A DNA stretch of 64,000 nucleotides from Fodinibacter sp963763015 (GTDB lineage: Bacteria > Actinomycetota > Actinomycetes > Actinomycetales > Dermatophilaceae): NCBI GenBank assembly GCA_963763015.1, contig CAVXML010000011.1, positions 62,001 to 126,000 on the forward strand, written 5' to 3'. The position numbers were made by a program, and so were the translations under genes. Below the pieces are notes generated by a model. The model saw only the letters and a list, made by a program, of their open reading frames with translations, ran no database searches and was not told the DNA's origin. Position 1 is the stretch's first letter, and each line of letters opens with the position of its first letter. Positions 1-7,741 of the stretch are shown piece by piece.

Positions 1-180
1 GATGTCGTCGTACGACACCTCCTCGCCGTCGATCGAGCAGGTGCGCTTGTACTTGATCCGGCCGCCGTCCTCGCGGTGCACCTGCCGGAACTGCACGTCG
101 TGGTTCTCGGTCGCCGAGTAGAGCCGCACCGGCACGTTGACCAGCCCGAAGGAGACCGCGCCCTTCCAGATCGCCCGCAT
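1..180 (-). CDS. ku: Ku protein (N-terminal part, cut by window edge)
   Basis: Bacterial Ku binds double-strand DNA ends and recruits LigD-type enzymes for non-homologous end joining. Only the first 60 residues are present; the gene runs off the left edge. The leftward translation begins MRAIWKGAVSFGLVNVPVRL and continues with YSATENHD and CSIDGEEVSYDDI, the characteristic opening of bacterial Ku. The ATG at 180 is preceded by a GGAAGGGCGGA stretch that can act as ribosome binding site. The ligase and polymerase genes at 1021-2869 are transcribed the other way, so this is a compact end-joining locus. Identification rests on the N-terminus alone, but that segment is highly diagnostic. Confidence 0.95.
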   Translation of the reverse strand, partial: MRAIWKGAVSFGLVNVPVRLYSATENHDVQFRQVHREDGGRIKYKRTCSIDGEEVSYDDI

Positions 181-295
181 CGTCGTTCCGCCCTTCCGGT
201 ATCCGTCCGCCCGGTCGCGCGCGGACGCAGACTCCCAGCGTAGGGCGGTGGGCGGCGCGCCGACAGGGTCCGTGACCTGGCACGGGGCTGGGCCC

Positions 296-841
296 GAGCT
301 TCGGTAGCCGTCGAGGCGACCGGTCGCCATCGCGGTGTGCAGCGCCCCCAGGCCTGACTGCTCCGGGGCGACGGGGCTGTCCACGTCCTCCGGCACGCGG
401 CCGGCGCCCAGGCGCACTGCCTGCTCCAGCCGTCGCTGTGCCTGGACGTGCGATGCCCCGAGTGCCGGTGCGGCGAGGTCAGCAGCGTCGAGGGTGACCC
501 TCCCGTGCCCGTGCACGGTCTCGCCTGGCGTGCCGTCCTCGCACACGTCGGCCTCGCGCCGCGCGACCTCGGCCAGTGCCACGTCCTGGAGGCGCCGTGA
601 GGCTGTTGACCAGCCCCTGGCACTCGCCGATGACCCGGAGCCACTCCTGCCGGGTGCCGGCCTCCTGAGCGCTCGCGAGCGCCGCGGCCACCCGGGCGCT
701 GCCCCGCTGCAGGCCGACGCCCAGTACGTCCCACGCGGATCCGCCCCGAACCTCCTGCTCGTCGATGGCCGGGGCGTCGCCGGTGTTGACCGGAGCATCA
801 TCGGAGGGCGCTGTGGAACGCGCGCGGACGGCATCCGTCAT
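296..841 (-). pseudogene. Decayed DUF222 (13E12-type) HNH endonuclease gene, frameshifted and truncated
   Basis: Read leftward from the ATG at 841, the frame gives MTDAVRARS..., then GSAWDVLGVGLQRGSARVAA and a helix ending LVNSLTA. Near position 600 the homology jumps to another frame, which continues RLQDVALAEVARREADV, then DLAAPALGASHVQAQRRLEQ and ALHTAMATGRLDGYR. This is the N-terminal helical DUF222 region found before an HNH nuclease domain in actinobacterial '13E12 repeat' proteins. Similarity stops around 296-304; the rest of DUF222 and the whole HNH domain are missing. So the gene has one frameshift and a large 3' deletion and cannot make the normal protein. Family assignment is from memory of typical members. 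Confidence 0.72.
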
Positions 842-1020
842 CGGCACTGCGGCTCGGTCCAGCCGGCCGGCCCCCCATGCTGCCCCTCCTCGCGCCCATC
901 TCGAGCTGCGCTCATATTCGCACGGGGGTACGACACCCCGGAGAGCCGCAACGGCCGCGCCCGCCCACGTCGACAGCGCCGCCCGCGGTGCCACCACCCG
1001 AGGAACGGCAGGATGGCCCT

Positions 1021-1974
1021 GTGGCAGCGCCCTTCCGCCCCATGCTGGCGATCGTCGCCGACTCGGTCCCGACCGGTGCCGCGTGGGTGCACGAGGTCAA
1101 GTGGGACGGTATGCGGGTGCTCGTCGACGTCCGCGAGGGCCGCGTCACGGTGTGGTCGCGCACCGAGCGGGACGTCACCGCAGCGTTCCCGGAGCTGGAC
1201 GGCCTGGGCGACAGCTACGACGACATGCTCCTCGACGGCGAGGTGGTGGCGCTCGACGGCGGACGACCCAGCTTCCACGCGCTCACCGAACGGATGCACG
1301 TGGCCGAGCGCCGCCGAGCGGAGCGCCTCATGGCGACCCGCCCCGTCACCCTGATGATCTTCGACCTCCTGCGTCTCTTCGGCTCAGACCTCACCGGGCA
1401 ACCCTGGTCGGCGCGGCGCGCGCTGCTCGAGCGGCTCGCCCTCGAGGGCCGGCACTGGCAGGTGCCCCCTGTGTACGACGACGGCGAGGAGCTCCTGGCC
1501 GCGACCGCCGACCAGGGCCTCGAGGGCATCGTGTCCAAGCGCCGCTCGGCTGCCTACGCCGCGGGCCGCCGTTCGCCGGACTGGCGCAAGAAGCCGCACC
1601 GGAACAGCCTCTCCGTGGTCGTGGGCGGCTGGCGCCCCGAGATCGGCACGACCGGGCGGCTGGGCGCCGTCCTCGTCGGGCTGCCCGACAGCGATGGCGG
1701 CTGGAGGTACGCCGGCCGCGTGGGAGCCGGACTGGCCGGAACCGCCGGTGAGGCCCTGGCGGTGCGCCTGCGACCTCTCGCGCGGGACACCTCGCCGTTC
1801 ACCGACGAGGTGCCGTCGATCGACGCCAGGGGGACGACCTGGGTGGAGCCCCGGCTCGTCGTCGAGGTGGCCTCACTCGAGCTCACCGGGCAGCATCGCC
1901 TGCGCCAACCCGCCTACCTCGGGGTTCGCACCGACCTCACCCCGGCCGACCTCGCCGAGGTGCACGATGCCTGA
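1021..1974 (+). CDS. ATP-dependent DNA ligase (stand-alone LigD-type ligase module)
   Basis: A 317-residue ATP-dependent ligase that would seal nicks during end joining. The adenylation lysine lies in EVKWDGMR (K27 from the chosen start), followed by LLDGEVVAL (motif III type), FDLLRLFG, LEGIVSKRRSAAY (motif IV) and WRKKPHR (motif V); an OB-fold tail contains GRVGAGLAG. The GTG at 1021 was chosen because it places motif I at the usual distance from the N-terminus; an upstream ATG at 877 in the same frame would add 48 low-complexity residues. The stop overlaps the start of the polymerase gene by 8 bases, implying coupled translation. No polymerase or phosphoesterase domain is fused to it. Confidence 0.93.
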   Translation: MAAPFRPMLAIVADSVPTGAAWVHEVKWDGMRVLVDVREGRVTVWSRTERDVTAAFPELDGLGDSYDDMLLDGEVVALDGGRPSFHALTERMHVAERRRAERLMATRPVTLMIFDLLRLFGSDLTGQPWSARRALLERLALEGRHWQVPPVYDDGEELLAATADQGLEGIVSKRRSAAYAAGRRSPDWRKKPHRNSLSVVVGGWRPEIGTTGRLGAVLVGLPDSDGGWRYAGRVGAGLAGTAGEALAVRLRPLARDTSPFTDEVPSIDARGTTWVEPRLVVEVASLELTGQHRLRQPAYLGVRTDLTPADLAEVHDA

Positions 1975-2869
1975 GCCGCGGGCCCGGCAGCAGGCGGCCC
2001 AGCCGCAGGTCGCTCGCGTCGAGGTGGCCGGCCGCACCCTGCGCCTCAGCAGCCTGGACAAGGTCATGTACCCCTCGACCGAGACGACCAAGGGCGAGGT
2101 GCTCAGCTACTACGCCCAGATCGCGCCGATCCTCCTGCCCCACCTCGCCTCCCGCCCGGTGACCCGGGTGCGGTGGCCGCACGGAGTCGAGGACCAGAGC
2201 TTCTTCGAGAAGAACCTGCCGTCCGGGGCACCCAGCTGGCTCCCGCGGGTGCCCGTCGACGACGTCACCTACCCCCTCGTGACCGACCTGGCCGACCTGA
2301 CCTACCTCGTCAACCTCAACAGCCTCGAGGTCCACGTTCCCCAGTGGACCGTCGACGACGAGGGCGATCGGCTGAACCCCGACCGCCTCGTCATCGACCT
2401 GGACCCCGGCAAGCCGGCCGGGCTCCAGGAGTGCTCGCGGGTCGCCCTCCTCGTCCGCGAGCGGCTCGCCGCCCTCGGCCTCGACCTCTTCCCGGTGACG
2501 TCGGGAAGCAAGGGGATGCAGCTCTACGCGGCCTTGGGCGGCGACCTCACCTCCGACCAGGTGCGCGACCTCGCGATGCAGCTGGCCCAGGAGATGACGA
2601 AGAAGCACCCGGACCTCGTTCTCTGGAGGATGACCAAGTCGCTGCGGCCGGGAAAGGTCTTCCTCGACTGGAGCCAGAACGTCGCCGCCAAGACGACGAT
2701 CAGCCCGTACTCGCTCCGCGGCCGCGAGCTGCCCTGCGTGGCGGCACCTCGCACCTGGGCCGAGGTCGAGCAGGGGGCCGAGGAGCCGGGCTCGCTGCGT
2801 CAGCTGATGTTCGACGAGGTGCTCGAGCGAGTCGCAGCCGAGGGCGACCTCATCGCCGACCTCCCCTGA
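1967..2869 (+). CDS. LigD-type polymerase domain protein (primase-polymerase)
   Basis: A 300-residue stand-alone homologue of the LigD polymerase domain, an archaeo-eukaryotic primase-type enzyme that fills gaps at broken ends. Visible family features are LDKVMYPSTETTKGEVLSYY near the N-terminus, RWPHGVEDQSFFEKNLP, the catalytic acidic motif RLVIDLDPGK, the substrate motif FPVTSGSKGMQLYAAL and FLDWSQNVAAKTTISPYSLR near the C-terminus. The ATG at 1967 overlaps the ligase stop. Co-transcription with the ligase and divergence from ku fit one end-joining system built from separate proteins rather than one fused LigD. Confidence 0.95.
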   Translation: MPEPRARQQAAQPQVARVEVAGRTLRLSSLDKVMYPSTETTKGEVLSYYAQIAPILLPHLASRPVTRVRWPHGVEDQSFFEKNLPSGAPSWLPRVPVDDVTYPLVTDLADLTYLVNLNSLEVHVPQWTVDDEGDRLNPDRLVIDLDPGKPAGLQECSRVALLVRERLAALGLDLFPVTSGSKGMQLYAALGGDLTSDQVRDLAMQLAQEMTKKHPDLVLWRMTKSLRPGKVFLDWSQNVAAKTTISPYSLRGRELPCVAAPRTWAEVEQGAEEPGSLRQLMFDEVLERVAAEGDLIADLP

Positions 2870-2914
2870 CGCCGCGCCCCGGCCCGACAACCGCCGGCCC
2901 GACGACCCAACCCT

Positions 2915-2948
2915 GCACCCACAGTGACCTATTGGTCGATGGGGGTAC
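2915..2948. repeat. 34-bp palindromic element, copy A
   Basis: Imperfect inverted repeat with 15-base arms around a 4-base centre; the middle reads AGTGACCTATTGGTCGAT. The right arm (GATGGGGGTAC) ends 4 bases from the stop codon of the leftward gene at 2953 and the element lies 45 bases after the stop at 2869, in a convergent spacer. Four related copies lie near 19.8 and 21.1 kb. It could be a bidirectional terminator, a conserved repeat element or a regulator site. There is no U-tract. Confidence 0.7.
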
Positions 2949-2952
2949 GACG

Positions 2953-3534
2953 TCAGGCTGGACGGCGGAGCCGCGGGCACCCGGCGCACTCGACGCACCC
3001 CGGCAGCGCGTAGATGAGGCAGCAGGACTCCCGCGGCGGGACGCCGGGCCTGAGCAGCCCGGCCGCCGACTCGGCCTCGCGCCGCGCCGCCTGCCACATG
3101 TCGTCGACCATGGCGGCGCGGGTGTGCGGCCCGAGCCGCACGATGGAGGGGTATGCCGCAGCGACGGGCTCGGCGACCGCCCGGTAGTCGCGCTCGGCCC
3201 GGTCCAGGCGATCCTCGAGCGGCCCGGCATCCGGCACGAGCGCGGTGAGCCGAACGGACTCCGGCACGAGTGAGGGGCCGAGGGAGGAGGTGAGGGCCGC
3301 GAGCTCGGCCCGCCAGGGACCCGAGGCGGCGGCGTACGCCGCGGTGTGCGCCGGCACCTGGAGCAGCCACTGCAGGACGAAGGAAGCGGCGACCTGGGGA
3401 GGCGCGTCGATGGCGTACCACCGGCAGTGGAGGGCTCGCACGGCCTCCTGCCACGCATGCGGGTCGGTGGCGAGGTCGGGCCGCAGGGGTGGACCCCCGA
3501 CGGTGAACTCCAGCCAGGAGTGCCGGCGCGACAT
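2953..3534 (-). CDS. FhuF-like [2Fe-2S] ferric-siderophore reductase family protein
   Basis: A 193-residue protein whose last 30 residues contain ESCCLIYALPGCVECAGCPR. This matches the C-C-x10-C-x2-C iron-sulfur signature of the FhuF C-terminal domain, with one additional Cys between the pairs. The upstream part is helical and Trp/Leu-rich, as in FhuF relatives. FhuF proteins reduce iron in cytoplasmic ferric siderophores. No siderophore transporter is adjacent, so the substrate is unknown. The ATG at 3534 gives MSRRHSWLEFTVGG; upstream codons in frame are low-complexity. It follows lsr2 after 59 bases in the same direction and could be read through from it. Confidence 0.75.
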   Translation of the reverse strand: MSRRHSWLEFTVGGPPLRPDLATDPHAWQEAVRALHCRWYAIDAPPQVAASFVLQWLLQVPAHTAAYAAASGPWRAELAALTSSLGPSLVPESVRLTALVPDAGPLEDRLDRAERDYRAVAEPVAAAYPSIVRLGPHTRAAMVDDMWQAARREAESAAGLLRPGVPPRESCCLIYALPGCVECAGCPRLRRPA

Positions 3535-3593
3535 GAGCGCAGCGGCGCCCGCCGGGTCGACGGGCGCCGCTGCGGGCGGGTGCCGTGCCGCGG

Positions 3594-3929
3594 TCAGCCG
3601 TGAGCCTTGTCGTAGGCGGCCTGGACCTCGGAGGAGATCCGCCCGCGGTCGCTGACCTTGTGGCCGTGGCGGCGGGCCCACTCACGGACCGCGCCGAGAT
3701 CGGCCTTGCGGCCCGAGCCCTTGCCGGGTGCGCGGCCCGACGAGCGACGCCCGCCGGTGCGCTCGGCGTGACCGATCCAGACCGCGAGGTCGTCGCGGAG
3801 CTTGCCGGCGTTGTCCGAGGTCAGGTCGATCTCGTAGCTGACGCCGTCGAGCGAGAACGAGACCGTCTCGTCGGCGGGGGAGCTCTTGTCGACGTCGTCG
3901 ACGAGGAGCACCTGGACCTTCTTTGCCAT
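3594..3929 (-). CDS. lsr2: Lsr2, nucleoid-associated xenogeneic silencer
   Basis: A 111-residue Lsr2, the actinobacterial H-NS analogue that bridges DNA and silences AT-rich genes. The N-terminal dimerisation part begins MAKKVQVLLVDDVD; the middle has VSYEIDLTSDNAGKLRDDL; the C-terminal DNA-binding domain has VREWARRHGHKVSDRGRISS with the AT-hook-like RGR. Length fits the family. The ATG at 3929 has AAGGGAAAA just upstream. A hexamer GATACT at 4002-4007 (leftward strand) in an unusually AT-rich spacer is a possible -10 element. Lying downstream of lysS matches the lysS-lsr2 order known in mycobacteria. Confidence 0.97.
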   Translation of the reverse strand: MAKKVQVLLVDDVDKSSPADETVSFSLDGVSYEIDLTSDNAGKLRDDLAVWIGHAERTGGRRSSGRAPGKGSGRKADLGAVREWARRHGHKVSDRGRISSEVQAAYDKAHG

Positions 3930-4041
3930 GGTTTTCCCTTCGGGGTGATATCGCCCGGCCAATAGGGCCGGAGGGGCACCGATGAGGATGCCGGTCAAAA
4001 CAGTATCCGTGCTTCGGGCGAAGGTAAAGAAAGAGTAAAGG

Positions 4042-4278
4042 TCATTCCCGCGGCGTCGAATTGCCCCGGGTTTCCCCTGAGGCCCCGTCAGCCGGAGGTT
4101 CGGTGGGGCTGAGGGGGGCCCCGCCGCGGGCTCGAGCGTCCTGCTCCCTCTCGAACCTCGCCTGGGCGATACGCTCCCGACGGTCTCCCTCGATCATGGA
4201 CTTGATGAGGAAGTAGAAAAGGGTGGCCACGAGAATCGTCGGGACGATCGCCGCGACATACGGCCAGACGGACGACAT
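4042..4278 (-). CDS. Small single-pass membrane protein of unknown function
   Basis: 78 residues: MSSVWPYVAAIVPTILVATL begins an N-terminal transmembrane helix (about residues 5-27), followed by a charged stretch MIEGDRRERIAQARFEREQD and a Pro/Gly/Thr-rich tail. I do not recognise a named family. Its start lies one base after the lysS stop, so it is almost certainly translated from the lysS transcript. The spacer to lsr2 (112 bases) is AT-rich and probably carries the lsr2 promoter. Confidence 0.75.
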   Translation of the reverse strand: MSSVWPYVAAIVPTILVATLFYFLIKSMIEGDRRERIAQARFEREQDARARGGAPLSPTEPPADGASGETRGNSTPRE

Positions 4279-4279
4279 C

Positions 4280-5782
4280 TCAGGCCTCCGGCTTCACGTG
4301 GGGGAAAAGAATCGTCTCTCGGATGCCGGCTCCCGTGAAGAGCATGACGAGGCGGTCCACGCCCAGCCCGAGCCCGCCCATCGGCGGGGCGCCGTACTCC
4401 AGGGCGCGCAGGAAGTCCTCGTCGAGCTGCATCGCCTCCGGGTCGCCGCCGGCGGCGCGCAGCGACTGGGCGGTGAGCACCTCACGCTGGACGACCGGGT
4501 CGACGAGCTCGGAGAAGCCGGTGCCGCGCTCGACCCCTGCGATGACGAGGTCCCAGGCCTCGATCAGGCCCTCCGTGGAGCGGTGCGGGCGGGCCAGCGG
4601 CTGGGCGAGCGCGGGGTAGTCGCACAGGAACGTCGGCTGGACGATGGTCGGCTCGACGAGCTCGCCGACCAGCTCGAGGAAGACCTTGTCCTTCTCGAGG
4701 GCGGGGTCCACCTCGACCCCGTGGCGCTCGGCGAGCTTCAGGAGGGTCTCCGGGGGCGTCTCGAGCGTGACCGTCTCGCCGACCGCCTCGCTCACCGCCT
4801 CGTACACGGGCAGCCAGCGCCACTCGGCGCCGAGGTCGACGGTGCCGGCGGGTGTCTCGACCACCCGCGACCCCAGCGCGTCGGCCACGCCGAGGTAGAG
4901 GTCCCGGATCAGCTCACCGATCGACGTCTGGTCGCCCCACGCCTGGTAGGCCTCGAGCATCGTGAACTCGGGGGAGTGCGTGGCGTCGACGCCCTCGTTC
5001 CGGAAGATCCGGCCCATCTCGTACACCCGGTCGACCCCACCGACGACGGCCTTCTTGAGGTTGAGCTCGAGGGCGATGCGCAGCACCATCTCGTGGTCGA
5101 ACGCGTTCATGTGCGTGCGGAACGGGCGGGCCGCGGCGCCGCCGTGCACCAGCTGGATGACGGGCGTCTCCACCTCGACATAGCCCTGGGCCTCGAGCGT
5201 GGACCTGATCGCGCGCAGCGCCGTGGCCTTGGTGCGCACCATGTCGCGTGCTTCCTGGCGCACGACCAGGTCGGCGTAGCGCTGGCGCACCCGGGCCTCC
5301 TCGGAGAGCTCCTTGTGCAGCACGGGCAGCGGACGCAGGGCCTTGGAGGCCATCCCCCAGCGGCTCGCCATGACCGACAGCTCGCCCCGTCGCGACGAGA
5401 TGACCCGGCCCTCGACGAAGACGTGGTCGCCGAGGTCGACGTCGGCCTTCCACGCCGCGAGTGCGTCCTCGCCCACCTCGGCCAGGCTCAGCATCACCTG
5501 GAGGCGAGTCCCCAGGCCCTCCTGGAGGGTGGCGAAGGCGAGCTTGCCGGTGTTGCGCACGTAGACGACCCGGCCCGCGACGGCGACGACGTCCTGCGTC
5601 TCCTCCCCCTGCTCGAGGTGCCCCCACCGCTCCCGCACGTCGGCCAGCGAGTGCGTGCGCGGGACGGAGACGGGGTAGGGAGGCGTGCCGGAGGCGAGGA
5701 GGCGGTCGCGCTTCGCACGGCGGATCCGCCGCTGCTCCGGCAGGTCGTCCTCGGCGGGTGCGTCGGCGGGTGTCTCGGTCAC
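4280..5782 (-). CDS. lysS: Lysyl-tRNA synthetase, class II
   Basis: About 500 residues; charges tRNA-Lys. An N-terminal OB-fold anticodon domain (about residues 60-160, with VAVAGRVVYVRNTGKLAFAT) precedes a class II catalytic core with motif 1 (YVEVETPVIQ), motif 2 (YEMGRIFRNEGVDATHSPEF) and motif 3 (GLGLGVDRLVMLFTG near the C-terminus). The GTG at 5782 (VTETPADAPAEDD) was chosen because upstream codons look non-coding. A TTG three codons further upstream is possible, and neither has a strong Shine-Dalgarno. The following small membrane gene starts one base after the stop. Confidence 0.95.
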   Translation of the reverse strand: MTETPADAPAEDDLPEQRRIRRAKRDRLLASGTPPYPVSVPRTHSLADVRERWGHLEQGEETQDVVAVAGRVVYVRNTGKLAFATLQEGLGTRLQVMLSLAEVGEDALAAWKADVDLGDHVFVEGRVISSRRGELSVMASRWGMASKALRPLPVLHKELSEEARVRQRYADLVVRQEARDMVRTKATALRAIRSTLEAQGYVEVETPVIQLVHGGAAARPFRTHMNAFDHEMVLRIALELNLKKAVVGGVDRVYEMGRIFRNEGVDATHSPEFTMLEAYQAWGDQTSIGELIRDLYLGVADALGSRVVETPAGTVDLGAEWRWLPVYEAVSEAVGETVTLETPPETLLKLAERHGVEVDPALEKDKVFLELVGELVEPTIVQPTFLCDYPALAQPLARPHRSTEGLIEAWDLVIAGVERGTGFSELVDPVVQREVLTAQSLRAAGGDPEAMQLDEDFLRALEYGAPPMGGLGLGVDRLVMLFTGAGIRETILFPHVKPEA

Positions 5783-5918
5783 GAGGGTCAAGGCTACGGT
5801 GACCAGGCCCCGCGGGGCGGACCGGCCGTACCCACCGACCGACCGTGCCCGCCGCCTCCCCGCCTCCTCCCCGCCGGCCAGCCCGGCCGGCCAGCGCTCG
5901 GCCGGCTCGCCTCCGAGG

Positions 5919-6659
5919 TCAGCGCTCGTCGAGCATGAGGTCGAGGGAGTAGTCCTCGGCGCGGTAGCAGTGGTCGCCGAACTCGATGGCCTCGCCACCG
6001 GGCCCGAAGGCCGTCCTCGTCATGGTGAGCACCGGCTGCTGACCACGGATGCCGAGCTGGCGCCGCTCCTCGCGGGACGGCATCCGGGCGCCGACGTTCT
6101 GCGAGGCGACCACGGGGGTCGCACCACGCGCTCGAAGGGCGGCATACAGGCCGTCGACGGCCAGCTCGTCGGCCGTCACGTCGGCGTAGGCCGGCGGCAA
6201 CCAGTTGTGCAGGACGGCGAGTGGCGCGCCGTCCGCGCAGCGCAACCGGACGAGGGCGAGCAGCTCGGTCTCCGCCGGGAGGTCCAGCGCCGCCGCAGCG
6301 CGGGCGTCACGCACCCTTCGCACGTCGAGCACCCTCGTGCTCGGTGCCTGGCCGGACCGCACGAGGTCGTCGTGCAGGCTGGACAACGCCGCCCGCCGGT
6401 GCACCTTGCGGTTGGCGACCGTGGTGCCGATCCCCCGGCGGCGCACGACCAGGCCCTGGTCGACGAGGGCCTGCATGGCCCGTCGAACCGTGGGTCGAGA
6501 CAGCGCCAGTCGGGCGGCGAGGGCCACCTCGTTCTCGACGGGGTCCCCCGGCTGCAGGCGTCCGTCGCGCACCGCGGCCGCGAGCTGCTCTGCGAGCTGG
6601 TGCCAGAGCGGAACCGGCGAGGCGCGGTCGATCCGCACGTCCACCGAGCGGTCCACCAT
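5919..6659 (-). CDS. GntR/HutC-family repressor, probable regulator of the inositol cluster
   Basis: 246 residues. An N-terminal winged helix (PLWHQLAEQLAAAVRDGRL, then LALSRPTVRRAMQALVDQGL and VVRRRGIGTTV) precedes a UTRA effector domain ending FGDHCYRAEDYSLDLMLDE. It is divergent from iolG with 60 bases between the starts, the usual arrangement for a local repressor. By position it is likely the inositol-responsive repressor of the run that follows, but inducer and operator are inferred. ATG 6659 was chosen over an in-frame ATG nine codons upstream because it matches the family's N-terminal length. Confidence 0.85.
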   Translation of the reverse strand: MVDRSVDVRIDRASPVPLWHQLAEQLAAAVRDGRLQPGDPVENEVALAARLALSRPTVRRAMQALVDQGLVVRRRGIGTTVANRKVHRRAALSSLHDDLVRSGQAPSTRVLDVRRVRDARAAAALDLPAETELLALVRLRCADGAPLAVLHNWLPPAYADVTADELAVDGLYAALRARGATPVVASQNVGARMPSREERRQLGIRGQQPVLTMTRTAFGPGGEAIEFGDHCYRAEDYSLDLMLDER

Positions 6660-6719
6660 GGGACCGGACTGTACAGGGCACCGCACGTGATGTCAGTATG
6701 TCAGGACAAAGGAGGTCGG
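6660..6719. promoter_or_regulatory. Divergent promoter/operator region, gntR - iolG
   Basis: A 60-base spacer between the gntR and iolG starts. It contains TGTCAGTATGTCAGGACA, which has two TGTCAG repeats eight bases apart and TGTC/GACA ends forming an inverted pair: a plausible repressor site. It is followed by AAAGGAGGTCGG, a strong Shine-Dalgarno for iolG. No confident -10/-35 pair is visible. Confidence 0.5.
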
Positions 6720-7727
6720 ATGCGGATCGGACTGGCGGGCGCGGGGCGCATCGGCGCGTTCCACGCGGCGACCCTGGCGTCCCTCGACGGGGTGGACGAG
6801 GTCGTCGTCGGCGACGCCGACCCGGCGGCCGCACGGGCGGCTGCGTCGCCCCTCGGAGCGCACGTGGCACCGATCGACGACCTGCCGGATGCCGGCCTCG
6901 ACGCCCTCGTCGTCGCGACCTCCACCCCGGCGCACGCGACGCTCATCCGCGCCGGTGTGGAGCGGGGGCTGCCCACCTTCTGCGAGAAGCCGGTCGCCGC
7001 AACCCTGGACGAGACCATCGGCGTCGTGCGGTTCGTCGAGGAGGGCGAGGTCCCCGTTCAGATCGGGTTCCAGCGGCGCTTCGACGCCGGCTACCGGCGG
7101 GCCCGTGATGCCGTGCGCTCCGGCGAGCTGGGTTTCGTGCACACGCTGCGCGCCACGACGAGCGACCGTCGCCCCCCGCACGCGGACTACATCCGCACCT
7201 CGGGCGGCATCTTCCGGGACTGCTCCATCCACGACGCCGACATCGTGCGCTTCGTCACCGGCCACGAGGTCAGGAGCGTCTTCGCGGTGGGTGGCACCAA
7301 GGGTGAGGCCTTCTTCGCCGAGGGTGGGGACGTCGACACCGGCGCGGCCCTGTTGACCCTGGACGACGGGACCCTGGCCCTGCTGTCGACGACCCGCTAC
7401 CACGGGCAGGGCCACGACGTCCGGCTCGAGGTGCTCGGGTCGACGGGCTCGGTCTCCGTCGGGCTCGACGACTCCCTCGCCCTGCGCTCGCTCGAGGACG
7501 GGGTCGGGGTGCGGTTCCCCGCCGGGCCGGTCCACGACTCGTTCATGGACCGCTTCGAGCCGGCCTACCGGGCCGAGCTCACGCACTTCCTGGCGGTGGC
7601 GCGAGGTGAGGCGCCCAGCCCGTGCACGGTACGCGACGCCCTGGAGGCCTTCCGCGTGGCCGAGGCATGCACGCTCTCCCTCCTCGACGGACGGCCCGTC
7701 GATCTGTCCGAGATCCCCACGACGTGA
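6720..7727 (+). CDS. iolG: Inositol 2-dehydrogenase (Gfo/Idh/MocA family)
   Basis: 335 residues; NAD-dependent oxidation of myo-inositol to scyllo-inosose, first step of the pathway. The Rossmann motif GLAGAGRIGAFHA is at the N-terminus; FCEKPVA carries the conserved EKP lysine; GGIFRDCSIHDADIVRF contains the catalytic D-x3-H. The ATG at 6720 has the best ribosome binding site in the region (AAAGGAGG). It heads an operon of tightly spaced genes. A second dehydrogenase of the same family lies at 13458, so the two may differ in inositol isomer preference; which one is the myo-inositol enzyme cannot be read from sequence. Confidence 0.88.
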   Translation: MRIGLAGAGRIGAFHAATLASLDGVDEVVVGDADPAAARAAASPLGAHVAPIDDLPDAGLDALVVATSTPAHATLIRAGVERGLPTFCEKPVAATLDETIGVVRFVEEGEVPVQIGFQRRFDAGYRRARDAVRSGELGFVHTLRATTSDRRPPHADYIRTSGGIFRDCSIHDADIVRFVTGHEVRSVFAVGGTKGEAFFAEGGDVDTGAALLTLDDGTLALLSTTRYHGQGHDVRLEVLGSTGSVSVGLDDSLALRSLEDGVGVRFPAGPVHDSFMDRFEPAYRAELTHFLAVARGEAPSPCTVRDALEAFRVAEACTLSLLDGRPVDLSEIPTT

Positions 7728-7741
7728 CGAAGGACCACCGG

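Noticed and set aside
1937..3685. 582-codon leftward frame across the polymerase and FhuF-like genes
   Set aside because: It overlaps two well-supported genes in other frames and has no recognisable domain.
4223..5938. 571-codon open frame opposite lysS
   Set aside because: Mirror of the GC-rich lysS codons; the translation is Leu/Val/Gly/Arg-rich without domains, while the other strand encodes a complete lysyl-tRNA synthetase.
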